A DNA stretch of 43,943 nucleotides from Ancalomicrobiaceae bacterium (GTDB lineage Bacteria; Pseudomonadota; Alphaproteobacteria; Rhizobiales; Ancalomicrobiaceae), in contig JARLIU010000114.1 of assembly GCA_031291595.1 (NCBI GenBank), positions 1-43,943 of the forward strand, read 5' to 3'. A model generated the notes under the pieces. It did no database searches, was not told where the DNA came from, and saw nothing but the letters and a program-made list of their open reading frames with translations. This document shows positions 18,530 through 27,851 of the stretch, piece after piece. Numbering within the stretch: position 1 is the first letter of the stretch; each line of letters opens with the position of its first letter. The position numbers were made by a program, and so were the translations under genes.

Positions 18530-20027
18530 TGAAGCTATTCATCAGGAGATGCGGGCGTTGACAGAGGTCTTGGCCGGACGGCCGTTCGATGCGGACGATC
18601 ATTTCCACGAGGAATGCGGCGTCGTCGGCGTATTTGGACACCCGCAGGCTGCCGCACTCACCGCCCTCGGCCTGCACGCCTTGCAGCATCGCGGCCAGGA
18701 AGCCGCCGGTATCGTTTCCTTCGACGGCCAGCAGTTCCATGTCGAGCGCCATCTCGGCCTCGTCGGCGACAATTTCGGCAAGGCTGGCCCGGTCGACCGG
18801 CTTGCCGGCACACGGGCCATCGGGCATACCCGCTATGCGACGACCGGCGGTCAGATCCTGCGCAACGTGCAGCCGATGTTCGCCGAGTTCCACGGCGGCG
18901 GCTTTGCGGTCGCCCATAACGGCAACCTGACCAACGCGCTTACCTTGCAGCGCGAGTTGCAGAAGCGCGGCTCGATCTTCCAGTCCACCTCCGATACCGA
19001 AACGGTCATTCACCTGACCGCCACATCGACGCAGCCGACACTCGTCGACCGCTTCATCGACGCGCTGCGGCGCATCGAAGGCGCCTATGCCTTCGTTGCC
19101 TTGTCCGAGAAGAAGCTCATCGGCGTGCGTGATCCGCTCGGCGTTCGCCCACTCATTCTCGGCGCCGTCGACGGCGCACCGGTCCTTGCGTCCGAAACCG
19201 TGGCGCTCGACATCATCGGCGGCCGGGTCATCCGCGAAGTCGAGCCCGGCGAGATGGTGGTCATCACCGAAGAGGGGATCGAATCGCTCAAACCCTTCGC
19301 GCCGACCAGCTCCCGCTTCTGCATCTTCGAATACGTCTATTTCGCCCGGCCGGACTCGCTCATCGGTGGCACCAGCGTCTATTCCGTGAGGAAGCGCATC
19401 GGCGTCGAACTGGCGCGCGAGGCGCCGGCGTCGGCCGACGTGGTGATCCCGGTGCCCGATTCCGGCACGCCGGCGGCGATGGGCTATGCCGAGGCGGCCG
19501 GCATTCCGTTCGATCTCGGCATCATCCGCAACCATTACATCGGCCGCACCTTCATCCAGCCGACCGACGCCATCCGCCACATGGGCGTGAGGCTGAAGCA
19601 CAACCCCAACCGCGCGGTGATCGAGGGCAAGCGTGTCGTGCTGGTCGACGATTCGATCGTGCGCGGCACGACGTCGCAAAAGATCGTGCAGATGGTCAGG
19701 GATGCCGGCGCGACCGAGGTGCATATGCGCGTCGCTTCGCCGCCAACCACCGATCCCTGTTTCTACGGCGTCGATACGCCGGAGAAGTCGAAGCTGATCG
19801 CCTCGCGCATGTCGGTCGCCGAACTCGGCCGCTACATCAATGTCGACAGCCTGGCGTTTCTGACGATCGACGGCCTCTACCGCGCCGTCGGCGCCCCCGG
19901 CCGCGACAAGACGGTGCCGCGCTACTGCGACGCCTGTTTCACCGGCGAATATCCGACGTCGCTGACCGACCGCTCGCTCGCCTCGTCGCTGCGCACTATC
20001 GATCTTCTGTCCGAGGCCGAGGGATGA
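18519..20027 (+). CDS. purF: Amidophosphoribosyltransferase (first step of purine synthesis)
   Basis: Converts PRPP and glutamine to phosphoribosylamine. The N-terminal nucleophile class II glutaminase begins at Cys33 (HEECGVVGVFG), so about 32 residues would be removed as a propeptide. Arg/His motifs TRAIGHTRYATTG and HNGNLTN bind glutamine. The PRPP loop VVLVDDSIVRGTT is at 373-385. The start at 18519 gives 502 residues; the ATG at 18549 would give 492 and still keep Cys in the right place. Its last four bases overlap the SDR gene. Confidence 0.96.
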   Translation: MSAAEAIHQEMRALTEVLAGRPFDADDHFHEECGVVGVFGHPQAAALTALGLHALQHRGQEAAGIVSFDGQQFHVERHLGLVGDNFGKAGPVDRLAGTRAIGHTRYATTGGQILRNVQPMFAEFHGGGFAVAHNGNLTNALTLQRELQKRGSIFQSTSDTETVIHLTATSTQPTLVDRFIDALRRIEGAYAFVALSEKKLIGVRDPLGVRPLILGAVDGAPVLASETVALDIIGGRVIREVEPGEMVVITEEGIESLKPFAPTSSRFCIFEYVYFARPDSLIGGTSVYSVRKRIGVELAREAPASADVVIPVPDSGTPAAMGYAEAAGIPFDLGIIRNHYIGRTFIQPTDAIRHMGVRLKHNPNRAVIEGKRVVLVDDSIVRGTTSQKIVQMVRDAGATEVHMRVASPPTTDPCFYGVDTPEKSKLIASRMSVAELGRYINVDSLAFLTIDGLYRAVGAPGRDKTVPRYCDACFTGEYPTSLTDRSLASSLRTIDLLSEAEG

Positions 20028-20773
20028 GTGCGACGGAAGCAACTGCGGCTGCCAGCGACAAGCCGTTCATCGGCACCATTGCTGTCGTGACCGGCGCATC
20101 GCGTGGCATCGGCTATGCTGTGGCACGCGAGTTGGCACGGGCGGGGAGCCACGTGGTCGCGCTGGCCCGCACGCAAGGTGGCCTGGAGGAACTCGACGAC
20201 GAGATCCGGGCATACGGTGGCAGCGCGACGCTGGTGCCGGTCGACCTCAGGGATTTCGATGCGATCGACCGGCTCGGCGCTGCGCTGTACGAGCGCTGGG
20301 GCCGGCTCGACCTTCTGGTCGGCAATGCGGGTGTGCTGGGGCCGATCTCGCCCCTTGGCCATGTGGCGCCGAAGGACTGGGACGAGGTGATGGCGGTCAA
20401 TATCTCGGCCAATTGGCGGCTGTTGCGCTCGCTCGATCCGTTGCTCAGGGCGGCGCCGGCCGGACGCGCGCTGTTCGTCACCTCCTCGCGCAACCGGCAC
20501 GCCTTCTGGGGGCCGTATTCGGTGTCGAAGGCGGCGCTGGAAGCGCTCGTCGTCACCTATGCCAAGGAAGTGGCGATCACGCCGGTGAGGGCCAATCTGT
20601 TCAATCCCGGTCCGATCCGCACCGCGATGCGCGCGCGGGCATTCCCCGGCGAGAATCCGGACACGCTGCAAAGCCCGGATGTGCTGATCCCGGCGATGTT
20701 TGCCGCGCTGTCGCCGGAGTTGACCGAGACCGGCCGGGTGTACGACTTCCCGACGGGGGGCTGGCGGGACTGA
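20024..20773 (+). CDS. SDR family oxidoreductase coupled to purF
   Basis: Short-chain dehydrogenase of 249 residues. Cofactor motif TGASRGIG is at 23-30, NAG at 101-103, Asn126, Ser154/155, and Tyr165-x3-Lys169 in YSVSKAAL, so catalytic residues are intact. The start overlaps the purF stop as ATGA, implying translational coupling. Rhizobia often keep an SDR of this kind behind purF; its substrate is not known to me, and coupling does not prove a role in purine synthesis. Confidence 0.93.
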   Translation: MSATEATAAASDKPFIGTIAVVTGASRGIGYAVARELARAGSHVVALARTQGGLEELDDEIRAYGGSATLVPVDLRDFDAIDRLGAALYERWGRLDLLVGNAGVLGPISPLGHVAPKDWDEVMAVNISANWRLLRSLDPLLRAAPAGRALFVTSSRNRHAFWGPYSVSKAALEALVVTYAKEVAITPVRANLFNPGPIRTAMRARAFPGENPDTLQSPDVLIPAMFAALSPELTETGRVYDFPTGGWRD

Positions 20774-20801
20774 CGGCGGAACGAAGCGAGCCTGCTCGGG
20801 C

Positions 20802-20855
20802 TCGAGCATCGGACCGGGAAGTGGAAACCGGTTCTGGGTCGATTCCGATGCTCGA
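20802..20855. repeat. RIME-like intergenic palindrome
   Basis: Perfect 12-bp arms TCGAGCATCGGA and TCCGATGCTCGA enclose 30 nt containing GTGGAAACCGGTTCTGGG. This layout (GAGCAT... ends, a centre with GTGG-AACCGGTT) is the widespread rhizobial intergenic palindrome type (RIME-like). It lies between the convergent SDR and der genes and may serve as a two-way terminator. Confidence 0.7.
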
Positions 20856-20902
20856 ACACAAGGATAGAGCGCCAGGCCGTTTCCCACTGGCCGGCTGCCG
20901 TT

Positions 20903-21032
20903 CAAGAGCGCGATACTGTCACATGGAACCATGTGACAGCTGAATCAGCGCTTCTCCAACTATTCATAGAGCAGTGATTCAGCACATCGATGGATCATCC
21001 TCCAGATTCCATCTGAAAGTATCCTGCTCTAC
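20903..21032 (-). repeat. Dispersed structured repeat, copy 5 (reverse orientation)
   Basis: Reverse-oriented copy. The terminal hairpin CTGTCACATGG-aa-CCATGTGACAG is the most perfect of all copies. Its outer end at 21029-21032 overlaps the der stop codon: on the minus strand the element start TAGAGCAGGATAC supplies the TAG. It is the only copy reaching into a gene. Confidence 0.92.
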
Positions 21033-22432
21033 CGTGCATTCTTGTCGTGGTACGGATTCTCGCTGCCGCCCCTGAGCGTCAGGCGGATGGGGATGCCGGC
21101 GAGCCCGAAGCGTTCGCGAATGTCGTTGGTCAGATAGCGGACGTAGGCTTCCGGCACGGCTTCCGGGCGCGAGCAGAACACGATGATATGCGGCGGGCGC
21201 GACTTCGCCTGCGTCGCATATCGAATCTTGACGCGACGGCCGGAAACCGCCGGCGGCGGATGCCTGTCGACGACGGTGGCGAGCCAGCGGTTCAGTTGCG
21301 CCGTCGAGATGCGCTGGTTCCACAGCCCATCGGCGGCGACGGCGGCCTCCATCAACTTGTCGAGGCCCTCGCCCATCAGGCCGGACATGCGGACCATGGT
21401 GACACCGCGGATCTGCGGCAGCAGCCGGTCGCATTCCGCGCGCAGATCAGCCCAGGTCTTGGCGGTATCCTCAACCAGATCCCACTTGTTGACGCCGATG
21501 ACGATGGCGCGGCCTTCGTTGGCGACGAGATCGGCGATGTGCAGATCCTGCTTCTCGAACGGCTGAGTGGCGTCGATGAGCAGCACCACCGTCTCGGCGA
21601 AACGGATGGCGCGCAACGCATCGGCGACCGACAGCTTCTCCAGCTTTTCCTGCACGCGCGACTTGCGCCGCATGCCGGCTGTATCGAACAGCTTGACCGG
21701 ACGCCCGCGCCATTGCCAGTCGACGGAAATGGAGTCGCGGGTGATGCCGGCTTCCGGGCCGGTCAGCAGCCTGTCCTCGTCGATCATGCGGTTGATCAGC
21801 GTCGACTTGCCGGCGTTCGGTCGGCCGACGATGCAGATCCTGAGCGGCCGGGTCGGGTCGGGTTCGCCGCCATCCGCGGCCGCCCCATCCTCGTCCGCTT
21901 CGGTCGCGGGCTCGGCCTCGTCTTCCGGCGGTTCGTCGACGAAGGGAAGCAGCGCAGAGTAAAGATCGGCCAAGCCCTCGCCATGCTCGGCGGAAATCGG
22001 CACGGGATCGCCGACGCCGAGCGAATAGGCTTCGAGCGCACCATCGGAGCCGAGCCGCCCCTCCGCCTTGTTGGCGACCAGGATCACCGGCCGGCCCGAG
22101 CGGCGGATGACCTCGGCGAAATGCGCATCCGCCGGGATCGGGCCGGAGCGCGCATCGATGAGGAACAGGACGACGTCGGCCGAGCGGATCGCCTCCTCGG
22201 TCTGATTGCGCATGCGCCCGGTCAGGCTCTCCTCGGCGGATTCCTCCAGCCCAGCCGTGTCGACGACCGTGAACGTCAGGTCGCCAAGTCGCGCTTCGCC
22301 CTCGCGCCGGTCGCGCGTGACGCCGGGCGTGTCGTCGACCAGCGCCAGGCGCTTGCCGACGAGGCGGTTGAAGAGAGTGGATTTGCCGACATTCGGTCGG
22401 CCGACGAGCGCAACGGTGGCGAGCATGGCCAT
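21029..22432 (-). CDS. der: Ribosome-associated GTPase Der (EngA)
   Basis: Tandem GTPase needed for maturation of the 50S subunit. First G1 is GRPNVGKST (11-19) with DTAG at 58-61 and NKAE at 121-124. The second G1 is GRPNAGKST (203-211) with DTAG and NKWD. An acidic linker (about 168-195) lies between, and a KH-like domain ends the protein. Length 467 is normal. Its ATG overlaps the bamB stop by one base (TGATG). The stop codon TAG lies in the end of a dispersed repeat. Confidence 0.97.
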   Translation of the reverse strand: MAMLATVALVGRPNVGKSTLFNRLVGKRLALVDDTPGVTRDRREGEARLGDLTFTVVDTAGLEESAEESLTGRMRNQTEEAIRSADVVLFLIDARSGPIPADAHFAEVIRRSGRPVILVANKAEGRLGSDGALEAYSLGVGDPVPISAEHGEGLADLYSALLPFVDEPPEDEAEPATEADEDGAAADGGEPDPTRPLRICIVGRPNAGKSTLINRMIDEDRLLTGPEAGITRDSISVDWQWRGRPVKLFDTAGMRRKSRVQEKLEKLSVADALRAIRFAETVVLLIDATQPFEKQDLHIADLVANEGRAIVIGVNKWDLVEDTAKTWADLRAECDRLLPQIRGVTMVRMSGLMGEGLDKLMEAAVAADGLWNQRISTAQLNRWLATVVDRHPPPAVSGRRVKIRYATQAKSRPPHIIVFCSRPEAVPEAYVRYLTNDIRERFGLAGIPIRLTLRGGSENPYHDKNAR

Positions 22433-23838
22433 CAGTCGTAGGCAGCGAGTGTGCCGGTGGCCGACAACGTAACCATATGGCCGTTGGCGACAATCGGCGC
22501 GGTGACGCGCAATTCGTGGCCGTCACCCTTGGTCATGGTCACCCGCCCCGACGTCGGGTCGACGGCGAGCATGCCGCCCTCGTTCGACACCAGCCAGAGC
22601 GAGCCGCCGGCCAGCAACGGGCCAGCCCAATGCGTCGCCTTGTGCTTGGTGCGGTTGACCGGAAGATGACTCGACCACACGGTCTCGCCGGACTTGCGGT
22701 CGATTGCCAGCAGGTTGTCGTCGAGGTCGACGATGAAGACGGCGTTGCCGGCGACCGCAGGCGTGTGGGCCGAACCGACGCCGATATCCCACAACTTCAG
22801 GCCGGTCTTGAGATTGAACGCAGCGGTGCGACTGCCGATGCCGGTGGCATAGACGACGCCATCGTCGATGACCGGGCTGGCAGTGATGTCGGAAAGACCG
22901 GTGACAGCGAAGTTGCGGCTGGCGCGCGCCATCTGCTCGGACCAGAGGCCGTTGCCGGTCTTGATGTCGATGGCATCGAGTTCGCCCGACGAGAACGGCA
23001 CCACGACGATGCCGCCCGAAACGGCGGGATTGGACGCACCGAGCAGGCCGCCGACCTCGGGTACGCCGCGGAAGTTCCAGACGTCGGTGCCGTCGGCAGC
23101 ATTCAGCGCGTACAGGACATTGCCCTCGGACCCGAGATAGAGCTTGCCATCGGCGACCGCCGGAGCGCTGCGGCCGGGCTTGTCGAGCTTCCTCGACCAG
23201 ACGGTGGCGCCCGTGGCGGCATCGAGCGCCGCGACCACGCCGTAGCCGGTCGAGACATAGACGCGCGGACCATCTGTGGCAACGCCGCCGCCGGGCGCAA
23301 TGGCGCCGATGCCTTCGGGCCGCAAGTTGACCTTCCACAATCCCGTGCCGTTGTCGGCACTATGGGCCGAAACATTGCCGTTCGGATCGTAAACGAAAAT
23401 GCGGCCGTCGGCGGAGACCGGCCGCGCCGAGATGCGCACGCTGTCGCGGGTGAAATCGCCTGCGCCCACCTCGCCGGCCTTGGTTGCCCAAATACGCGTG
23501 CCGCCGGTGCCATTGAGCGCGACATTGCCGGGATTGTTGGCGGCTGGGCCGGCGGCCTGCCCCCAATTGCCGATGGGGCGCGGTGCCGAGATGGCGACCG
23601 ACTTACCCTTGGCCACCTGCGTTGCCGCCGATTCGTCGAGTACCGGATGGCGCTCGCCCTGCAACTTCTTCTTGTTTTCGCCGAACGGGTTGATCGCGGC
23701 GACCGCGTCCTGGAAATCGTCGGTGGACGTGCATGCGCCAAGCGCCATGAGCACGAGGAGGCCGGCGATCGGGCGCAGAACCGCCGCTCGGGCACGGCGT
23801 TTGCGGTGTGCAGTCGTAGCAGGCGCAATCGACATCAT
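22432..23838 (-). CDS. bamB: Outer-membrane assembly lipoprotein BamB (PQQ-repeat beta-propeller)
   Basis: 468 residues. A signal peptide ends with the lipobox LMALGAC, so Cys36 would be lipidated. An eight-bladed propeller follows, with PQQ-like repeats such as [18 protein letters not shown] and [18 protein letters not shown]. BamB supports the BAM complex that inserts outer-membrane proteins. The start overlaps the end of the upstream TPR gene (ATGA); an ATG one codon later is equally possible. The order yfgM-bamB-der matches gammaproteobacteria and supports the assignment. Confidence 0.93.
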   Translation of the reverse strand: MMSIAPATTAHRKRRARAAVLRPIAGLLVLMALGACTSTDDFQDAVAAINPFGENKKKLQGERHPVLDESAATQVAKGKSVAISAPRPIGNWGQAAGPAANNPGNVALNGTGGTRIWATKAGEVGAGDFTRDSVRISARPVSADGRIFVYDPNGNVSAHSADNGTGLWKVNLRPEGIGAIAPGGGVATDGPRVYVSTGYGVVAALDAATGATVWSRKLDKPGRSAPAVADGKLYLGSEGNVLYALNAADGTDVWNFRGVPEVGGLLGASNPAVSGGIVVVPFSSGELDAIDIKTGNGLWSEQMARASRNFAVTGLSDITASPVIDDGVVYATGIGSRTAAFNLKTGLKLWDIGVGSAHTPAVAGNAVFIVDLDDNLLAIDRKSGETVWSSHLPVNRTKHKATHWAGPLLAGGSLWLVSNEGGMLAVDPTSGRVTMTKGDGHELRVTAPIVANGHMVTLSATGTLAAYD

Positions 23839-24740
23839 TCGGCCTTCGTTGCCGGAGGAACAGGAGCGGCCGGGGCGGTCGCCTCCGGGGCCGGGGCCGG
23901 GACTGCCGGAGTCGGCGTTGGCGCCGGCGTTTCAGCAGCCGGGGCGGCTGGTGTGGCAGGCGCCGGTTCCGGCGTGGCAGGCGTCGACGCGGCCGGCGTG
24001 GCAGGCGCGGATTCAGGCGTGGCGGCCGCCGGCGCGGGTGCAGCGGCGGGGGCCGGAACCTCGGCGCCGGCAGCCGGTACGGCAACGTCCTTCTTGGTCT
24101 GTGCGGCGATCAGCGCACTCAACACCGTGGTGCGGCGGGTGATATCCGGCGGGGTTTCCTGGTCGCTCTCGATTTCCTGCAGGCGCTTCTTGGCGGCGTC
24201 GATGTCGCCGGCCTTCCAGGCGGCGACCGCCAGGATCTCGCGAGCGGCATGGCGCCAGGGGTTGCCCGCGGTAACGAGCGGGGCGAGGCGGCGCTCGATG
24301 GCTGCCCTGTCCTCGAGGTCAAGCGCCAGATAGGCGGCCCTGAGCGCGGCGATCCCTTGCAGCGCCGGTGGAATCGACTTGTCCTTGGCGACGGCGTCGA
24401 AAGCGGCGAGCGCACCGGCCTGATCGCCGGCAAGGCTCAATTCGCCGGCAGCACGCAGCCGAGCGATCGGCGCATAGCCGCTCGATTGCTTGGCCAGCGT
24501 CTCGAGTGCCGTCTCGGCGCCCTTGTAGTCGCCCTTGTCGGACAGCTCGATCGCAGCGAGATACTTGTCGCCGGCGGCACGGGCGACGCTCTCCTGCCAA
24601 TATTCCCAACCGCGCCATCCGGCGACACCGACGACGATCAGAACCGCGACCGCGATGACCAGACCGCTGTATTTCTCCCAGAGCTTGCGCAACTGATCGC
24701 TGCGCAGTTCCTCGTCGACTTCATTGAAGATATCCGCCAT
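23835..24740 (-). CDS. YfgM-like membrane-anchored TPR protein
   Basis: 301 residues. A short cytoplasmic N-terminus (MADIFNEVDEELRSDQLRKL) and one membrane segment (about 26-45) come first. Periplasmic TPR-like helices (about 50-210) and an extreme Pro/Ala/Thr tail (about 225-301) follow. This is the TPR_21/YfgM layout; E. coli YfgM is an ancillary SecYEG subunit involved with periplasmic chaperones. First gene of the coupled yfgM-bamB-der operon. The Pro/Ala tail, probably wall- or periplasm-spanning, is longer than in E. coli. Confidence 0.88.
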   Translation of the reverse strand: MADIFNEVDEELRSDQLRKLWEKYSGLVIAVAVLIVVGVAGWRGWEYWQESVARAAGDKYLAAIELSDKGDYKGAETALETLAKQSSGYAPIARLRAAGELSLAGDQAGALAAFDAVAKDKSIPPALQGIAALRAAYLALDLEDRAAIERRLAPLVTAGNPWRHAAREILAVAAWKAGDIDAAKKRLQEIESDQETPPDITRRTTVLSALIAAQTKKDVAVPAAGAEVPAPAAAPAPAAATPESAPATPAASTPATPEPAPATPAAPAAETPAPTPTPAVPAPAPEATAPAAPVPPATKAE

Positions 24741-24958
24741 CGATTCCTGCCCGCTCAGGGCCTCCGTCTTGCCGTCGTCCGCCTCAGTCGCGGCGCGGGG
24801 ACAAGCCTTGCCGCACTTTCGTCCGCGCCGTCAACCCTGTCGCGGCTTTGCCGAGGTCGCGCACCTTATCGGTTCGTCGAGCCGGCCGCAAACCACGGCG
24901 ACGAACGGCGTTGGCACGCTGGGTGACAGCCAATTGGCCCGATTTCGTGGCAGACGCC

Positions 24959-25540
24959 TTACATCGGCCCGATCAGCGGGACGCCGATGAGCAGCAAGTG
25001 GCCGCGCCACAGCATCAGCCCATAGAGGACGAGGCCGGCGATGACCGCCACCCAGTCGCCGGTGGTGAACACCGCGACCGGAGCGGGGTTCGGCGCGCCG
25101 CGGCGTTTCAGCGAGATGCGGTCGGCGACGCCCCAGACGAGGAAGGCGCCGAACAGCAGCACATCCATCAACGTGCCGTTCGACAACAGATGCGCGAAGG
25201 CCCAGACCTTCACCGCGGTGATCATCGGATGCTTGACCGTCGAGCGGATGCGGCCGGGCACATAGGCGGCGATCAGCAGCGGAAATACCGGAAGCATCAG
25301 CAGGAAGGTGATGTGGCGGGTCCAGGCCGGCGGCGTCCACAGCACCGTTATGCCACCGGCGGCGCGCGCCGCACCGACGCCCCAGACGATGAGGACGAGG
25401 CCAATCAACGAAAGGATGCCGACGACGGCCTTGGTGCCGGGATCACCGATGCGGCCGGCGATCGCCGCGCGCCCGCCCGGTATGATCGACAGGCTGTGGA
25501 CAGCGAAAAAGATTACGAGACCGATCAACAGGATCAGCAT
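24959..25540 (-). CDS. NnrU family membrane protein
   Basis: 193 residues and about six membrane segments. LILLIGLVIFFAVHSLSIIP at the N-terminus and HPMITAVKVWAFAHLLSNG are the NnrU signature. NnrU was named from a nitrite/nitric-oxide reductase regulon, but the family is widespread and its biochemical role is unclear. No denitrification gene is near. The start at 25540 has AAAGG 8 nt upstream and begins the first membrane segment; the frame extends upstream without domain character. Confidence 0.88.
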   Translation of the reverse strand: MLILLIGLVIFFAVHSLSIIPGGRAAIAGRIGDPGTKAVVGILSLIGLVLIVWGVGAARAAGGITVLWTPPAWTRHITFLLMLPVFPLLIAAYVPGRIRSTVKHPMITAVKVWAFAHLLSNGTLMDVLLFGAFLVWGVADRISLKRRGAPNPAPVAVFTTGDWVAVIAGLVLYGLMLWRGHLLLIGVPLIGPM

Positions 25541-25875
25541 GGCGGCAACCTTTCGGCAAGGCAGTTCGGACCGGTTAACGGATCCTTTGTGTCGCATTCT
25601 CCCGCCCCGGCCGCAAGGGACGAGGTGCGGTCAGCGGAAGAGAACGGCGTTTCCTCCGGACGGCGCATTTCCCGCTGCCGAGGCGAAAGCGCCGATGCGG
25701 CAGTAGCGGGATAGCAGCGCCCGCGCGCCAAACGGCGCAGCACCGGACCCCGCCGCCGGTGTCGCCGAGGCCAAGTGCTGCCCCCTCGACATCGGCGCCG
25801 CGAGGGCCTACGAGCCTGCAGGGCCATGCCCGCTGCCGGCTGGCGAGAGCCGGCAGGAGACGCGGAGATTGGAGC
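25541..25875. other. Divergent intergenic region, nnrU / ABC importer
   Basis: 335 nt between divergent genes; it must contain both promoters. I saw no clear promoter pair, riboswitch or repeat copy. The frame of the rightward gene stays open from 25759, but the extra residues lack signal-peptide character. Confidence 0.45.
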
Positions 25876-26928
25876 ATGCTGGGAAACGGATCGACGCGCC
25901 GGCAGGCGCTGAAGGCGCTCGGCGGAATTGGCGCCGGTCTCGGCGCCGGATTGGGCCTCGGCATCGCCGGCTTCGGCAGCGCACGCGCCGGAACGCCGGT
26001 CAACATGGGCGTCTTGAGGCTGGCGAGCCATGCCCCGAGCTATATCGCGGTCGAGCGCGGCTATTTCGCCGCCGAAGGGCTCGACGTTGCGATGAGGTTC
26101 TTTGAGGCCGCCCAGCCGATGGCAGTCGCCATTGCCGCGGGCGACGTCGACTACGGCGCGACCGCGCTCTCGGGCGCGCTGATCAACCTCGCCGACAAGG
26201 GCGCCATCAAGGTGATCGGCGGCGCGCTCAAGGAAGAGAAGGGCATCACCGGCTCGCTGATCCTCGCCTCCGGCAAAGCCTATGCGGCCGGGCTGACCGC
26301 GCCGGCGAAACTCCCCGGTCATTCCTTCGGCATCACCACCGCCGGCTCCTCGTTCCACTACATGGCCTACAAGATCGCCGAGGCGAACCACTTTCCGCTC
26401 GCCCAAGTGACGCTGAAACCGCTGCAGAAACTCGGCGCCGTCGTCGCGGCCATGACGTCGGGCCAGATCGATGCCTGGGCGGTGCAGGCGAACGTCGCCA
26501 AGAAGCTGACGACCGAGGGCGGCGCCATGAAGATCGGCCTCGTCTCCGAGGTGGCGCCCGACTACCAAGTCACTGTCCTGTTCGCCTCGGCCAGGAACGC
26601 GACTCAGGAACGCGACAAGACCGAACGCTTCATCCGCGCCTATGCCAAGGCGATCGACGACTACAACGCCGCCTTCGTCGACAAGACCTCCGGCGCCGAT
26701 GAGGTGAAGGCACTGGCGGCGATCGTGCACAAGTACCTCGATCCCGACACGCCGGCCGACGTCGCCTTCGCCGACTTGACCGACGGCGCCATGCGCATCT
26801 CCAAGGGGCTCGCCATGTCGATGGCCTCGCTCACCGACCAGCTCAATTGGTTCAAGGCGGAGAAGATGGTGAAGGATACGATCACCCCCGAACTGCTGTT
26901 CGACACCTCCTACGTCAAGACGCTGTGA
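25876..26928 (+). CDS. ABC importer substrate-binding protein, NMT1/SsuA type, Tat-exported
   Basis: 350 residues. The N-terminus carries a twin-arginine signal (STRRQALKALGG followed by a Gly/Ala-rich hydrophobic stretch ending in GSARA), so it is probably folded before export. The body is the NMT1/THI5-like fold: LRLASHAPSYIAVERGYFAAEGLDV is split here as LRLASHAPSYI and AVERGYFAAEGLDV. The family binds sulfonates, nitrate, taurine or pyrimidine-type ligands; I cannot choose. The start at 25876 has GGAG 2 nt upstream and another at 25865. It is the first gene of the importer, cut off from the next by repeat copy 6. Confidence 0.85.
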   Translation: MLGNGSTRRQALKALGGIGAGLGAGLGLGIAGFGSARAGTPVNMGVLRLASHAPSYIAVERGYFAAEGLDVAMRFFEAAQPMAVAIAAGDVDYGATALSGALINLADKGAIKVIGGALKEEKGITGSLILASGKAYAAGLTAPAKLPGHSFGITTAGSSFHYMAYKIAEANHFPLAQVTLKPLQKLGAVVAAMTSGQIDAWAVQANVAKKLTTEGGAMKIGLVSEVAPDYQVTVLFASARNATQERDKTERFIRAYAKAIDDYNAAFVDKTSGADEVKALAAIVHKYLDPDTPADVAFADLTDGAMRISKGLAMSMASLTDQLNWFKAEKMVKDTITPELLFDTSYVKTL

Positions 26929-26929
26929 G

Positions 26930-27056
26930 CCAAGCAGGATGATGTCAGATGGAACTGCATTTGCGATCCATCCGACATCTCAATCACTGCTCTATCAGTA
27001 ATTTAGAGCGTTGATTCAGCTGTCACATGTTGCAATGTGACAGCATCGCATTCTAG
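26930..27056 (+). repeat. Dispersed structured repeat, copy 6 (inside an ABC operon)
   Basis: 127-bp copy starting one base after the substrate-binding protein stop (AAGCAGGATGATGTCAGATG) and ending GCATCGCATTCTAG. Hairpin GCTGTCACAT/ATGTGACAGC is perfect, and GCTCTA/TAGAGC pairs in the middle. It occupies nearly all of the gap before the ATPase gene. Confidence 0.92.
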
Positions 27057-27083
27057 CGCTGACGCGGTCTGCCGGGATCTGAC

Positions 27084-27851
27084 ATGCAGCTCGAATTGTC
27101 CGCCATCGGCCACGCCTACGGCCCGGTCGAGGTGCTGGCCGACATCAACCTCACCGTACCGGCCGGACGCATCGTCTGCCTGGTCGGCCCGTCCGGCTGC
27201 GGCAAGTCGACGCTTCTGCGCATCGTCGGCGGGCTTGAGCGGCCTGACCGCGGCGAGGTGCTGCAGGCGGGCGACCCGCCGCCGGGCTGCCTCAATCCCC
27301 TGACCTACGTGTTCCAGCATTTCGCGCTCTTACCGTGGCGCACGGTCGAAGGCAACATCCGCCTGGTGCTCGAACACCATCGCCTCAGCGTGCAGGAGCG
27401 GCACGAGATCGTCGACGACGTGCTTGCCCGCACGCGATTGACCGACTTTCGCCAGGCCTGGCCGCGGCAGCTGTCCGGCGGCATGCGCCAGCGCGTCGCG
27501 CTCGCCCGGGCACTCGCCGTCCGACCGGCTGTGATGCTGCTCGACGAACCGCTTTCCGCCCTCGACAGCCAGACGCGCGAACTGCTGATGGACGATCTGG
27601 CGAACTTGTGGACCCGCGCGCCGTTCACCGCCATCTACGTCACGCATAACCTCGACGAGGCCGTGCGTCTCGGTCACCGCATCGTGGTGTTGTCGCGCCG
27701 GCCGGGCCGGATCCGCGCCATCCTCGACATCGATACTCCGATCTGCGAACGGGCGCGCGCCGGCATCGAACTTGCGGCCCGTCAGGCCGAACTATGGGAC
27801 ATGATGCGCGCCGAGGCCGAAGCCGCCGATCGGGAACTTGCCGATGGCTGA
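27084..27851 (+). CDS. ABC importer ATPase (SsuB/TauB/NrtD type)
   Basis: 255 residues. Walker A GPSGCGKST (35-43), Q-loop at Gln78 in FQHFALLPW, signature LSGGMRQR (130-137), Walker B VMLLDEP (150-156) and H-loop VTHNLDEA are all intact. The LLPWRTVEGN motif after the Q-loop is usual in importers of sulfonate, nitrate or taurine. Its end overlaps the permease start by 8 nt. Confidence 0.94.
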   Translation: MQLELSAIGHAYGPVEVLADINLTVPAGRIVCLVGPSGCGKSTLLRIVGGLERPDRGEVLQAGDPPPGCLNPLTYVFQHFALLPWRTVEGNIRLVLEHHRLSVQERHEIVDDVLARTRLTDFRQAWPRQLSGGMRQRVALARALAVRPAVMLLDEPLSALDSQTRELLMDDLANLWTRAPFTAIYVTHNLDEAVRLGHRIVVLSRRPGRIRAILDIDTPICERARAGIELAARQAELWDMMRAEAEAADRELADG

